This document shows, in pieces, positions 1-8,458 of a stretch of 64,000 nt of DNA. Numbering within the stretch: the stretch's first letter is position 1; each line of letters starts with the position of its first letter. The position numbers and the translations under genes are program-made. This stretch comes from JAIQFL01 sp035295745 (GTDB lineage Bacteria; Acidobacteriota; Terriglobia; Bryobacterales; Bryobacteraceae). The stretch spans positions 1 to 64,000 of the forward strand of contig DATGIL010000028.1 in NCBI GenBank assembly GCA_035295745.1, read 5' to 3'. Below the pieces are notes generated by a model. That model ran no database searches. It had not been told where the DNA came from and saw only the letters and a program-made list of their open reading frames with translations.

Positions 1-114
1 CTCCCAAGCGCAAGCTAAGAAGGGCACTGGTAGACGACCAGTTTGATAGGACGGATGTGTAAGCGCAGTAATGCGTTGAGCTTACCGTTACTAATTGCCC
101 GTTCGGCTTGACCA
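1..114 (+). rRNA. 23S ribosomal RNA, 3' end (partial)
   Basis: The first bases are the 3' terminal part of a 23S rRNA gene. The run around 75-97 (gttgagcttaccg, tactaat) followed by cggcttgacc at 104-113 matches the conserved end of bacterial 23S rRNA. The body of the gene lies before the window. The 3' boundary is uncertain by about five bases. The 5S gene follows after a spacer of about 140 bases in which no tRNA is seen. Confidence 0.9.
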
Positions 115-252
115 TAAAATACTACTGCGCACACATGCTGCCGCAAGGCATGTAGCGCTGCTTTCTTTCCTTCTTGTGTTTTCCAACCCGTCAATATTCA
201 GCTCAAAGGAACCTGAAGATCGGAACCTCGATCGGTTCCTTTTGTCGCCAGT

Positions 253-372
253 TTCTGGGTGACCTTAGCGAGAGGGACCCACCCGTTCCCATCCCGAACA
301 CGGTAGTTAAGCCTCTCAGCCCCGATGGTACTGCACGCGCAAGTGTGTGGGAGAGTAGGAAGTCGCCCGGTT
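253..372 (+). rRNA. 5S ribosomal RNA
   Basis: About 120 bases with the 5S hallmarks: the conserved loop text cccatcccgaacacgg near 290-305, the gggagagtagg segment near 349-359, and complementary ends (ctgggtgac at 255-263 pairing with gtcgcccgg at 362-370, with G-U pairs). It follows the 23S end in the usual order and is followed at once by a strong terminator. Exact ends may shift by a few bases. Confidence 0.93.
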
Positions 373-380
373 CATTTTCC

Positions 381-407
381 AAGGCCCTCCCCACAAGGAG
401 GGCCTTT
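381..407 (+). terminator. Rho-independent terminator of the rRNA operon
   Basis: A perfect 10-bp stem (aaggccctcc at 381-390 with ggagggcctt at 397-406) closes a six-base loop and sits right after the 5S gene. The T tract is short, but stem strength and position make this the end of the rRNA transcript. Confidence 0.85.
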
Positions 408-541
408 CGCGTTTGTGCTGTCGAAACACCGCGCAAGGCATCGCGCGCCACGCCAAAAAAATTGTATTTTGGACAACTATTGCTGCTGCGAAGGGACATT
501 AAGTTTTGTTCTTTTGGCTACCCTTCGCGAGCTTGTATGGT

Positions 542-570
542 TTGCCGCAAAGTTTCCCCCGTGCTATAGT
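542..570 (+). promoter_or_regulatory. Probable sigma-70 promoter of the RRM gene
   Basis: TTGCCG (542-547) and TATAGT (565-570) are spaced by exactly 17 bases. Transcription starting near 577 would give a leader of about 110 bases before the GTG start at 687. A long leader is common in cold-inducible genes of this family. Found by eye only. Confidence 0.5.
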
Positions 571-686
571 TGGAGCGCGTTTGATAGCATCCGCGAATCC
601 GGCTGAGTGTTTCTGAGCGACGGCACCGTCGCCCCGCTTGTGTTTCCTCCCCGATTAGCCCGCTTTCAAATTGTCTGGAGGATCGT

Positions 687-1070
687 GTGAAGAATATTTT
701 CGTGGGCAACCTCGATTTCAACGCTACAGAAGAGGCTGTTCGAAGTCTGTTCGAAAGGTACGGCGCCGTCAACAGCGCCAGGATTATGACCGATCGCGAG
801 ACCGGCCGCTCGCGCGGTTTCGCGTTTGTCGAAATGGAAAATGAGTCGGAAGCGGATCAAGCCATCTCAGCTCTGAATGGCTACACGATGGACGGTCGAG
901 CTCTCAACGTGAACGAAGCGCGTCCCAAGCCGGACCGCGGATTTGGCGGCGGCGGCGGAGGAGGCAATCGTTTTGGCGGGGGCGGTGGCGGTCGTCCAGG
1001 TGGTGGTGGCGGTGGCCGGCGTCCCGGCGGCGGAGGTGGCGCAGGCGGCCGGCGCGAACCCCGCTGGTAG
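687..1070 (+). CDS. Glycine-rich RRM RNA-binding protein (cold-inducible type)
   Basis: This 127-residue protein has one RNA recognition motif at residues 1-80 and a glycine/arginine-rich tail. The RNP2 motif (IFVGNL, residues 4-9) and RNP1 motif (RGFAFVEM, about residues 43-50) are both present with their aromatic residues, so it should bind single-stranded RNA. The tail from about residue 87 is a run of GGGGG blocks broken by R, P and F, as in cyanobacterial Rbp and plant GRP proteins, which act as RNA chaperones and are often cold-induced. The start is GTG, preceded by a ggagg-like site at 677-682. It lies alone downstream of the rRNA operon with its own promoter, long leader and terminator. 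Confidence 0.92.
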   Translation: MKNIFVGNLDFNATEEAVRSLFERYGAVNSARIMTDRETGRSRGFAFVEMENESEADQAISALNGYTMDGRALNVNEARPKPDRGFGGGGGGGNRFGGGGGGRPGGGGGGRRPGGGGGAGGRREPRW

Positions 1071-1097
1071 GAAATTGCACGGCCTGAAAAGCAGCAA

Positions 1098-1155
1098 GGG
1101 GATCGATCACACGCTTTCCGGTAGCTGGGAAGAGTGGGAATCGGTCCCCGTTTTT
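1098..1155 (+). terminator. Terminator after the RRM gene
   Basis: GGGGATCGAT (1098-1107) pairs with ATCGGTCCCC (1140-1149) with one G-U pair. The loop holds a second small stem (ttcc/ggaa), and a T-rich run starts at 1151. It lies between the convergent RRM and rpoD genes and may also slow transcription from the rpoD side. Confidence 0.7.
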
Positions 1156-1184
1156 ATTTTCGGAGACAATTCACACTTGCAACG

Positions 1185-2870
1185 CTAGACGCCGCGCGTT
1201 CCGTTCTCCAGAAAGGCGCGGAGACGGTGGCTACGGCTGGGATGTCGGAGCTTGCGCAGCGCCTTGGCTTCGATCTGGCGGATGCGCTCGCGCGTCACGG
1301 CGAAGTTCTGGCCAACCTCTTCGAGCGTGTGTTCGCTGCCGTCGTCGAGCCCAAAGCGCATCTTGATAATCTTCTCTTCGCGCGGCGTGAGGGTCTTCAG
1401 TACCTGTGCCGTCTGCTCGCGCAGATTCAGATTGATCACCGCGTCGGATGGAGAGATGCCATTCTGGTCGACGATGAAATCGCCCAGGTGCGACTCTTCC
1501 TCTTCGCCGATTGGGGTTTCGAGCGAGATCGGCTCCTGCGCAACCCGCAGTACTTTGCGCACCTTGGAAACGGGCAACTGCAGCCGCTTCGCAAGCTCTT
1601 CGTTGCTGGGTTCGCGCCCAAGCTCCTGCACCATCTGCCGAGAGGTCCGGATCAACTTGTTGATCGTTTCGATCATGTGAACCGGAATGCGGATGGTCCG
1701 CGCCTGGTCGGCAATAGCGCGCGTGATGGCTTGGCGTACCCACCAGGTCGCATAGGTCGAAAACTTGTAGCCGCGGCGGTACTCGAACTTGTCCACGGCT
1801 TTCATGAGCCCGATGTTGCCCTCCTGGATCAAGTCCAGGAATTGCAATCCCCGATTGGTGTAGCGCTTGGCGATGCTCACCACGAGCCGCAGGTTGGCCT
1901 CGATCAGTTCCTTCTTGGCCGCCTCCGCCTCTTCATGAGACTTGGTGATGATCTGCACCGAGCGACGCAACTCCGCGGCGGACGCTCCGAACTGCTCCTC
2001 CTGCTGCTGCAGTTGTTGTCCGAAGGTGCGCTGCTCTTTGCGCAGTTCGCGGATGTTCTGCGCCCGCCCGCCCGGCCACGTTTCGAGCTTCTTCTGGACC
2101 CGCAGGATCTCCTTCTCAAGGGGCTTTAGCTCTTCGACGGCGCTCTGCAGGCATTCGATCAAATGACGAATTACCGGGCTCTGGAACTTGATCGTCCGCA
2201 CCTGGCGTGAGATGCGCACCACCAGACGTCCAATCTCCCACAACTGATGCCGATACTGCTTGGGCTTCATGTTGCGCGGAATGGCCTGCAGTTTCTGCCG
2301 GCATTGCAGAACCTTGCGATACTGCCGTTCAATTTCCTCGAGACATCGAACGAATTCCTGCCGCTTCTCCTCTACCACCTCATCGGTCATGAGCGGATCG
2401 GAGATCTGAATCAGATCGCGCGCGCAAAGCGAGTTGTTCTCGAGATCCGCGCCCATGGAGATGATCTCCTGGATTACCACCGGGGCGCGCGAGAGAGACT
2501 TGATCACGGTGTTCTGACCACGTTCAATGCGGCGCGCGATCTCGACTTCGCCCTCGCGGGTGAGCAGCGGAACCGTGCCCATCTCGCGCAGGTACATGCG
2601 CACCGGGTCGTTGACCTTCTCACCCACTCCGGCGGGCAGTTCGAGGTCAATCAGTTCTTCGCTTTCTTCGAGTTTCTTTTCGAAGTCTTTGGGCTCTTCG
2701 AGGATCTCGATGCCCGCGACGTCCAAGCCCGCGAGTACATCTTCGATCTCGGCGCCGCCCGACAGGTCTCCAGGCAGGACTTCATTGACTTCGTCGTATA
2801 AGACGTAGCCTTTTTCCTTGCCTAGCTGCACGAGCCGCTGCAAGCCATCGTATTTGTCTTCAATCGCCAA
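1185..2870 (-). CDS. rpoD: Primary RNA polymerase sigma factor (RpoD / sigma-70)
   Basis: The 561-residue protein has the full layout of a housekeeping sigma factor. Region 1.2 is at about 86-118 (DPVRMYLREMG), followed by a long non-conserved charged insert to about 315. Region 2 is at about 320-400, with the core-binding helix (LDLIQEGNIGLMKAVDKFEY) and the -10-reading segment (YATWWVRQAITRAI). Region 3 is at about 400-480, and region 4 at about 494-556 has the -35-reading helix (VTRERIRQIEAKALRKLR). It recruits RNA polymerase to most promoters. It lies 91 bases downstream of dnaG on the same strand, the conserved dnaG-rpoD pairing of the macromolecular synthesis operon. Confidence 0.98.
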   Translation of the reverse strand: MAIEDKYDGLQRLVQLGKEKGYVLYDEVNEVLPGDLSGGAEIEDVLAGLDVAGIEILEEPKDFEKKLEESEELIDLELPAGVGEKVNDPVRMYLREMGTVPLLTREGEVEIARRIERGQNTVIKSLSRAPVVIQEIISMGADLENNSLCARDLIQISDPLMTDEVVEEKRQEFVRCLEEIERQYRKVLQCRQKLQAIPRNMKPKQYRHQLWEIGRLVVRISRQVRTIKFQSPVIRHLIECLQSAVEELKPLEKEILRVQKKLETWPGGRAQNIRELRKEQRTFGQQLQQQEEQFGASAAELRRSVQIITKSHEEAEAAKKELIEANLRLVVSIAKRYTNRGLQFLDLIQEGNIGLMKAVDKFEYRRGYKFSTYATWWVRQAITRAIADQARTIRIPVHMIETINKLIRTSRQMVQELGREPSNEELAKRLQLPVSKVRKVLRVAQEPISLETPIGEEEESHLGDFIVDQNGISPSDAVINLNLREQTAQVLKTLTPREEKIIKMRFGLDDGSEHTLEEVGQNFAVTRERIRQIEAKALRKLRHPSRSHRLRAFLENGTRGV

Positions 2871-2961
2871 GTGAAGCCCCGTACTCCCGGCGGAGGAGAA
2901 TCCAGATCATTGTACACCACGGCGCGGCGCAAGATGGGCGGTCTTCCCACCCCGAGAACCG

Positions 2962-4695
2962 TCATCTTGGCTCCCCCTGTTCGAGCTGTTGTAGCTCCTG
3001 CATGAGTCGAAGCGCTTCCTGCCAACGTCCGCCGCGTTCAGACTCCTTTATCCGATTCTTCAACTGTGCCCGCTGGTTCCGGACGCTCGACCGGCGGACA
3101 CTTTCGATCGCCGCCGCTACCTCTTCGCGCGATACCTCGGTCTCTTCGCGCAGCACCGCCTCAGCGAGCAGGTTCCGGTCTCCATCCTCGAGGCGCGCAT
3201 TGACTTGATCGAAGCTCAAAGTCTCGCCAGCCTGCTCGATCGCGAAGACAGTCTGGAAAATGCGCCGCGAGAGGAGAGACTCGGTGGCGTCAATCGATCT
3301 CAGCTCCCGAATGATTTCCCCAGCCAATTCCACCTCGCCAAACAACCCGTTCAACAGCACGCGCTCATCGTGCCGGATTTCGACTTTGGGAAGCGCCATC
3401 GGCTTCTCCTGCCGGTCCGCAATGGCTTTGCGGAAGCTGTCGAGCACCATGCCGCGCTCCACGCCAATATAACTGGCAAGGTCATTCGCAACCGCCATTC
3501 GTTCCAGCTTGTCCGATACGCGCTGTACCGCAGGCTTCAGGAACTGCAATGTGGCCACGATTCCTTCCGATGTGTGCAGGTCGAACTTCTTGCGCGCGCG
3601 GTCGGCGAGCCAGTAGAAGTATCCCTTGGCATTGACCAGCCGGTCATTATAGGCCTTGGCGCCTCGCTCCTTGCAGTATTCGTCGGGATCCAGATCGCCA
3701 TCCAGTTCCATGATGCGGACGTGCATGCTCTCCTCTAGCAGCAGGCTGATCGACCGCTCGGCAGCGTTCGCGCCCGGTCCATCGGGATCGAAATTGACGA
3801 CGATACGTGGCGAGAATCGCTTGAGCGCCTGCACCTGTTGGGTAGTGAGCGACGTCCCACAACTGGCGACCACGCCGTGGAAACCCGCGGCGGTGACCCC
3901 GATCGCGTCCATGTAACCTTCCACGAGAATGCCCCGGTCTTCTTTGCGAATCACCTCCTTGGCCCGGTGCAGATTGTAGAGCACCCGGCTCTTTTCATAT
4001 ATCGGCGTTTTCGGCGAATTCAGATACTTCGGATTGTCCTCGGAAGACAGTGCGCGGCCGCCAAATCCGATAATTTTGCCTGATTCGTTGTGGATCGGAA
4101 ACATCAGACGGTTGCGAAAATAATCGTAGAACGTGCCGTCTTCCCGTTTGCGGACCAGCCCGGATTCTTCGATTTGCTGCGTCGTGAACTGATGATGTTC
4201 GAAGAGGCGCAGCATGCTTTTCCCGGACCGGTCCGAGTAACCCAATCCAAACTGTTCTATGGTCTCGGGCGCTACTCCCCGCCGCTCGATGTAGGTGCGG
4301 GCGGGCTCACCCGAGGGCCCTTGGAAATTCGCACGGAAATTCTCCTGGGCGAGTTCGTGCATGTGAAAGACCGCTTCGCGGAGTTTGGAATCGTCGTCGG
4401 CGACGACCGAGCGCTTGGGCATGGGAACGCCATGCTGCTCGGCGAGCATTTTCAACGCCTCATAGAAACTGATCCCCTCAATTTCCATGACGAACTTGAA
4501 GACGTCGCCGCCCGCACCACACGAAAAGCACTTATAAAATTGCCTGGTTACATGAACATTGAAGGATGGAGTCTTCTCGTTGTGGAAGGGACAGAGGCCC
4601 TTGAACGACTGAGCGCCAGCCTTCTGCAGCCGGACGTATTTGCCGATGACGGCGGAAATCTCAACCGAAGATTTGAGCTGATCCTTGAAGTCCAT
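2962..4695 (-). CDS. dnaG: DNA primase DnaG
   Basis: DnaG makes RNA primers for DNA replication and works with the DnaB helicase. The N-terminal zinc-binding domain has C35, H38, C56 and C59 (CPFH and CFSC). The catalytic core follows with a TOPRIM fold (VEGYMD, then the metal-binding DPDG run NFDPDGPG). At 577 residues it is a little shorter than the 581-residue E. coli enzyme. The C-terminal helicase-binding part is less conserved, as usual. The ATG start at 4695 gives the standard N-terminus (MDFKDQLK). It is probably co-transcribed with rpoD downstream. Confidence 0.97.
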   Translation of the reverse strand: MDFKDQLKSSVEISAVIGKYVRLQKAGAQSFKGLCPFHNEKTPSFNVHVTRQFYKCFSCGAGGDVFKFVMEIEGISFYEALKMLAEQHGVPMPKRSVVADDDSKLREAVFHMHELAQENFRANFQGPSGEPARTYIERRGVAPETIEQFGLGYSDRSGKSMLRLFEHHQFTTQQIEESGLVRKREDGTFYDYFRNRLMFPIHNESGKIIGFGGRALSSEDNPKYLNSPKTPIYEKSRVLYNLHRAKEVIRKEDRGILVEGYMDAIGVTAAGFHGVVASCGTSLTTQQVQALKRFSPRIVVNFDPDGPGANAAERSISLLLEESMHVRIMELDGDLDPDEYCKERGAKAYNDRLVNAKGYFYWLADRARKKFDLHTSEGIVATLQFLKPAVQRVSDKLERMAVANDLASYIGVERGMVLDSFRKAIADRQEKPMALPKVEIRHDERVLLNGLFGEVELAGEIIRELRSIDATESLLSRRIFQTVFAIEQAGETLSFDQVNARLEDGDRNLLAEAVLREETEVSREEVAAAIESVRRSSVRNQRAQLKNRIKESERGGRWQEALRLMQELQQLEQGEPR

Positions 4696-4724
4696 GGCGT
4701 CTGCCGATATTATCCCAGCAAGGG

Positions 4725-5045
4725 TTGCCCAATGGATGTGTGACGGACCGCCCGCCGGTAAGCGCTTGCAGCCTAACCGACGATAGCTTGACCGTACCTA
4801 TCCGCCTTGCCAAACTCCTCACAGTGGTAAGCCTCCTGGAAAGTCTGAGCCCGCATGCAAGAGTGGCAACTGCGATCCTGCCATTTGTGCTGGCCATTGT
4901 ACTGAGAATCGTGCTGGGGCGAAACCGTCTGACTCGTACCCTGCTCTCAGTCGGTACGATGTGGTTTGTAATGAACATACTGTTGGCGCCGTATTCGGCA
5001 CGGATGCGGCAGGATCTGCTGAAGTTCGAATATGTGCTCCACTAG
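4725..5045 (+). CDS. Small hypothetical membrane protein
   Basis: The family was not recognised. The reading frame encodes up to 106 residues. The part after about residue 45 looks protein-like: two hydrophobic stretches (around ATAILPFVLAIVLRIVL and TMWFVMNILLAPYS) separated by a basic loop (GRNRLTR), with a charged C-terminus. The first 20-25 residues are probably not translated, and a TTG at 4788 is a possible later start. No clear ribosome binding site is seen. It lies between the divergent dnaG and phosphoesterase genes. A chance ORF cannot be excluded. Confidence 0.4.
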   Translation: MPNGCVTDRPPVSACSLTDDSLTVPIRLAKLLTVVSLLESLSPHARVATAILPFVLAIVLRIVLGRNRLTRTLLSVGTMWFVMNILLAPYSARMRQDLLKFEYVLH

Positions 5046-5179
5046 GCAGTTCAAGACTCCGCGTCGAGTTCGGTACCATTCTGCCCTCCGCGCCCGCAAC
5101 TGAATTCTCCGCCCTGGGTTGATGCAGATGTGTAGAGATTCACGCACACTTTGCGCAAAACATAACGGAGGAAAGACAA

Positions 5180-6625
5180 GTGAAACGCCTCGTCACGTGT
5201 CTGCTTTCATTCTGGCCCGCGGCACTACTGGTGCACGCCCAGATTCCCGGCTTTCAACATATCGTCGTTATCGTTCAGGAGAATCGGACCCCGGATAACT
5301 TGTTCCAGGGCCTTTGCAGCGCCCCTTACGGATCGGCGGAGACGTGCAGCACCACGGTTCCGACGTTGTCTGCAGCCGCAGCCGCAACCCAGTACAACAT
5401 CAAAACTAATAACTGGCTCGACAAGGGCTCGTCGACAGGCGTCACGCAGCCCACGCCGGTGGCGCTCGCCAACAAATACGATCTGAGCCATGCCCACTCG
5501 GCGTTCGTCGCGATGTGCGATGCCGATTCCACAGGCGCCTGCAAAATGGACGGCGCTGGAAGCATCGCGTGTAGCGGCACGTGTTCCGCGAAGCCACAGT
5601 TCCGATTTGTCGACAATTCCAAGCACCTGCTGAATCCTTATCTCGATCTGGCGACGCAGTATGGTTGGGCGAATTTCATGTTCCAGACGAACCAGGGACC
5701 CAGTTTTCCGGCGCACCAGTTCATCTTTGGAGGCACTTCGGCGCCCAGCGCGGCTGATGACGCGGCAGGCATCTTCGCCTCGGAGAATATGTCGGGCGCC
5801 AGTAAAACGGCCGGATGCGCCGCACCGGCGGGGACCACGGTGGAACTGATCGATCCCTCGGGAGAAAACAAGAAGATCTACCCGTGTTTCGAGCACTCCA
5901 CCATGGCGGACCTGCTGCACTCGTCGCTGACGTGGCGGTATTACGCTCCCAATGCGGGTTCGATCTGGACCGCTCCCAACGCGATCCAGCACATCTGCCA
6001 ATCGACGGGCATGGGGGGAAAGTGCGATGGGAAGGACTGGAACGACAACGTGGATCTGACCTCGTCTGACGTTCTGAAGGACATTGCGAGTTGCAGTCTC
6101 CGGTCGATCAGTTGGGTGATTCCGTCGGGTGCGAATTCGGATCACGCCAAGGTGAACGATGGCGGCGGGCCTTCCTGGGTCGCGTCCATTGTGAACGCCA
6201 TCGGCAATAGCACTACGTGCGACAACAACGCCGGATATTGGAACAATACCGCGATCGTGATCACCTGGGACGATTGGGGAGGCTGGTACGACCACGAGTC
6301 ACCTACGATTTTGAGCCAGCCGCAGGGTGATTATCAGTACGGCTTTCGGGTTCCGCTGATCTTCGTGTCAGCCTATACGCCCAAGGGATATATCAACAAC
6401 GCACGGCATGACTTCGGCAGCATTTTGCGGCTTTTGGAGCACAATTTCGGAATCGTCCAGGGCTCATTGAATTTTGCGGATGCCCGCGCGGTCAACGATT
6501 TCACGGCGTTCTACGACTTGAGCAAGGCGCCGCGGCCGTATCAGGCGATTTCCGCGCCAAAGGACGCGAATTTCTTCCTGAAAGACAAGCGGAAGGCGAC
6601 CGATCCGGACGACGATGACAAGTAA
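5180..6625 (+). CDS. Secreted phosphoesterase (phospholipase C / acid phosphatase AcpA-like)
   Basis: A 481-residue enzyme of the alkaline-phosphatase-like phosphoesterase family that includes bacterial phospholipase C and AcpA. Residues 1-21 form a signal peptide ending in VHAQ. The family metal-site motifs appear in order: an ENRTPDN box near residue 35, the DDWGGWYDH box near residue 365, and a RHDFGSILRLLEHNFG box near residue 420. These bind the metal ions used for phosphoester hydrolysis. Export to the periplasm or beyond is expected; the substrate (phospholipid or phosphomonoester) cannot be told from sequence. A ggagg-type site at about 5168 precedes the GTG start at 5180. The C-terminus is rich in Lys and Asp. 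Confidence 0.88.
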   Translation: MKRLVTCLLSFWPAALLVHAQIPGFQHIVVIVQENRTPDNLFQGLCSAPYGSAETCSTTVPTLSAAAAATQYNIKTNNWLDKGSSTGVTQPTPVALANKYDLSHAHSAFVAMCDADSTGACKMDGAGSIACSGTCSAKPQFRFVDNSKHLLNPYLDLATQYGWANFMFQTNQGPSFPAHQFIFGGTSAPSAADDAAGIFASENMSGASKTAGCAAPAGTTVELIDPSGENKKIYPCFEHSTMADLLHSSLTWRYYAPNAGSIWTAPNAIQHICQSTGMGGKCDGKDWNDNVDLTSSDVLKDIASCSLRSISWVIPSGANSDHAKVNDGGGPSWVASIVNAIGNSTTCDNNAGYWNNTAIVITWDDWGGWYDHESPTILSQPQGDYQYGFRVPLIFVSAYTPKGYINNARHDFGSILRLLEHNFGIVQGSLNFADARAVNDFTAFYDLSKAPRPYQAISAPKDANFFLKDKRKATDPDDDDK

Positions 6626-6704
6626 AGGAGAAGAGTTCGCGCGTGGCTGCCCAAAAGGACGCCGAATTCGCTACAATGGAGCTACAGGCAATAAAGGAGG
6701 CCGT

Positions 6705-6899
6705 ATGGAACCTATTCAGAGCGCAGGTGCTCTAGGCGGTCTTGGCTTTCCCGAAATCCTCGTGATCGCAATCGTGTTTGTGGTGCTTTTCGGAGGCAAA
6801 AAACTCCCCGAACTGGCCAAGGGATTAGGGGAAGGTATCAAAAACTTCAAAACCGCTTTGAAGGAAGATGAGAAGGTCGAAGAGAAGAAGCAGGCATAG
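6705..6899 (+). CDS. tatA: Sec-independent translocase TatA/E
   Basis: A 64-residue protein of the pore-forming TatA family, which helps export folded proteins bearing twin-arginine signals. It has a short N-terminal region, one transmembrane helix (about residues 16-28), the family FGGKKLPEL hinge, an amphipathic helix (LAKGLGEGIKNFK) and a charged tail. The ATG at 6705 is chosen over upstream in-frame codons because a full aaggagg site lies at 6694-6700. No tatB or tatC is nearby. A likely client, the twin-arginine protein at 21412-22035, is in the same window. Confidence 0.95.
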   Translation: MEPIQSAGALGGLGFPEILVIAIVFVVLFGGKKLPELAKGLGEGIKNFKTALKEDEKVEEKKQA

Positions 6900-6967
6900 G
6901 GCTTCGAGGAACCACCCGCACGGAGAGTTGGTTTCATCTCGGCTTCAGAACTAAATCGAACAAACGA

Positions 6968-7003
6968 GAAACCCCGCGAGGCTTAACGGCTTCGCGGGGT
7001 TTC
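6968..7003. terminator. Bidirectional terminator between tatA and the HU gene
   Basis: A 12-bp stem (gaaaccccgcga at 6968-6979 with tcgcggggtttc at 6992-7003) lies between two convergent genes. A-rich and T-rich flanks on the two sides suit termination in both directions. Confidence 0.85.
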
Positions 7004-7028
7004 ACTCTTTGTGGGCCTTGGGGGCGGA

Positions 7029-7334
7029 TTACTTGGCCTTCTTCGGCGGCACGATCGCGTCCTTGGCGGCCTTCGCCACCCGGAACTTCACGACCTTCTT
7101 GGCCGGGATCTTGATGGCTTCCCCGGTGGAAGGATTGCGGCCCATGCGGGCTTTGCGATCCACACGTACTAACCGTCCGATGCCTGGCAGGACAAACACG
7201 CCATTCTTCTTCACTTCGGCGATTGCCATTCCGGCGAGGCTGTCGAGGAATCCGCGCGCCGTCTTATTGTTTACTTCGCAGGTTTCGGCGAGCGACCTCA
7301 CCAGTTGCGTCTGGGTCATTCTCTGATTCGCCAT
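7029..7334 (-). CDS. HU-family DNA-binding protein
   Basis: A 101-residue nucleoid protein that binds and bends DNA as a dimer. The helical N-terminus (TQTQLVRSLAE) is followed by the DNA-contacting beta arm with the family signature GRNPSTGEAIKIPA (about residues 65-78). The C-terminus is lysine-rich (KKAK). The N-terminus is about nine residues longer than typical HU. A strong aaaggag site lies just upstream of the ATG at 7334, and a good promoter is at 7461-7489. Confidence 0.95.
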   Translation of the reverse strand: MANQRMTQTQLVRSLAETCEVNNKTARGFLDSLAGMAIAEVKKNGVFVLPGIGRLVRVDRKARMGRNPSTGEAIKIPAKKVVKFRVAKAAKDAIVPPKKAK

Positions 7335-7460
7335 GATTCTCCTTTGGTTCTCCCGTTATTGATTGTTCCGTCGGGGTGCCTGGTCTCGTCTGGGCCGCAC
7401 CGCCATATTGAACAGGATTGTAGACCGAAGCGTTCTGCCGAGCCCGTTCGATCGATTTCA

Positions 7461-7489
7461 ATCATAAGGGAAGGGCATGTTGATGTAAA
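7461..7489 (-). promoter_or_regulatory. Sigma-70 promoter of the HU gene
   Basis: On the minus strand TTTACA (7484-7489) and TATGAT (7461-7466) are separated by exactly 17 bases. Transcription would start near 7454, about 120 bases before the HU start codon. The match is strong, but was found by eye. Confidence 0.6.
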
Positions 7490-7555
7490 GAGAATCGCAA
7501 GAAAAAAGGCCGATTTCCGCGTCTTTTTTCCGAGGCTAGAGCTGAAGAGCCCAAT

Positions 7556-8317
7556 CTACGGGGTTTCCGCGAAACCTACGCCGGATTTCCAAACGAATTC
7601 GCCTTCGCCGAATGCAGCTGACGCCTTGTTTTTCAGCACTCGGAAGTTCACCCGATTCCGCGGTGCCGGCCGCAATGCAATCCGGACTGCGGCGTAAAGC
7701 TTCAGCGCCGGGCCACCTGCGCTGGTCTCGCCCTCGTCGGCGGACGCTTCCATACGGCCTCGCGCGTGGTTGAGAAAGAGCGCAGACACGCTCACTCTTG
7801 CGAGAGTCATCGCCAGACTGCGGAGTCCCGAAGCCATCACGCGGCCGTGCAAGCCCGGCGCACTCGTGCCGAGCGCGGTGGCGAGCTCCAGGCTGGGCAC
7901 CAGTGCCGCCGCCGAATCGATCGCCAGAAGGTCGACAGCGCCGGAGGCCGCCAGGCGACGCGCTATCTCCAGTGCCTGTTCGGCGGAATCCGGCTGGGCG
8001 ACAGGCAGGCGCTCGATCACCACTCCCAGTGACGCGGCGTATGCGGGATCGAATGTGTGCTCGGCGTCAATCCAGGCGGCGGACAAGCCGGTCTGCTGAA
8101 GAGTAGCCAATATCTGCAGGGCGAGAGTGGTCTTTCCACTGGACGCCGGGCCGTACAGCTCGATGATGCGTCCACGCGGAATTCCGCCGCCTAACGCCGC
8201 ATCCAGACGCGCAAAGCCGGTCGGAAAGGCTGCCAGCGGAGTGGTTTGCATGTTCGCAAGGCGTTTGCGAATGGCGCGCTGCCGATGCTCTTCCGGGATT
8301 TCGGACACCCGGCGCAT
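7556..8317 (-). CDS. Truncated RecA paralog (RecA-like ATPase)
   Basis: The 253-residue protein is clearly related to RecA. It has a Walker A motif at 56-63 (GPASSGKT), a DAEHTFDPAYAASLGV segment, and a Walker B strand (LLAIDSAAAL). The loop-2 region begins NHARGR where RecA has NQIREK, so the Gln that couples DNA binding to ATP hydrolysis is His here. It lacks most of the RecA N-terminal helix domain and the whole C-terminal DNA-gateway domain. It lies 141 bases downstream of recA on the same strand and is probably co-transcribed. ImuA is another small RecA relative, but this protein keeps more RecA-specific text and no imuB or dnaE2 is nearby. A recombination accessory role is inference. 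Confidence 0.85.
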   Translation of the reverse strand: MRRVSEIPEEHRQRAIRKRLANMQTTPLAAFPTGFARLDAALGGGIPRGRIIELYGPASSGKTTLALQILATLQQTGLSAAWIDAEHTFDPAYAASLGVVIERLPVAQPDSAEQALEIARRLAASGAVDLLAIDSAAALVPSLELATALGTSAPGLHGRVMASGLRSLAMTLARVSVSALFLNHARGRMEASADEGETSAGGPALKLYAAVRIALRPAPRNRVNFRVLKNKASAAFGEGEFVWKSGVGFAETP

Positions 8318-8344
8318 TTAAGCAGAAGCCGCGGGCCAAACACC

Positions 8345-8376
8345 GGGGGCCAGGGGCCAGGGGCCGGGGGCCAGGG
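8345..8376. repeat. Short G-rich direct repeat (ggggcca units)
   Basis: Four imperfect copies of a seven-to-eight base unit (ggggcca or gggggcca) lie in the spacer between recA and the RecA paralog. The run has four or more G blocks, so a G-quadruplex on the plus strand is possible. No function is known. Confidence 0.5.
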
Positions 8377-8458
8377 ATCGTGCGTGGTGTTCGGCAGTGG
8401 TGGACATGGCGAAAAACGATTCGCGCGGAGTCAGCCCATCAGGCCCCTGGCCTCGCTT

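Noticed and set aside
115..252. tRNA gene in the 23S-5S spacer
   Set aside because: No cloverleaf, TTCRA loop or CCA-type end could be found; no tRNA was seen elsewhere in the window either.
1134..2129. Long plus-strand frame of 331 codons over rpoD
   Set aside because: It is the mirror of the rpoD coding sequence, caused by high-GC codon use; it has no family text or ribosome binding site.
7556..8317. RecA paralog as ImuA of a mutagenesis cassette
   Set aside because: No imuB or dnaE2 follows, and the protein retains more RecA-specific segments than ImuA proteins usually do; left open to phylogeny.
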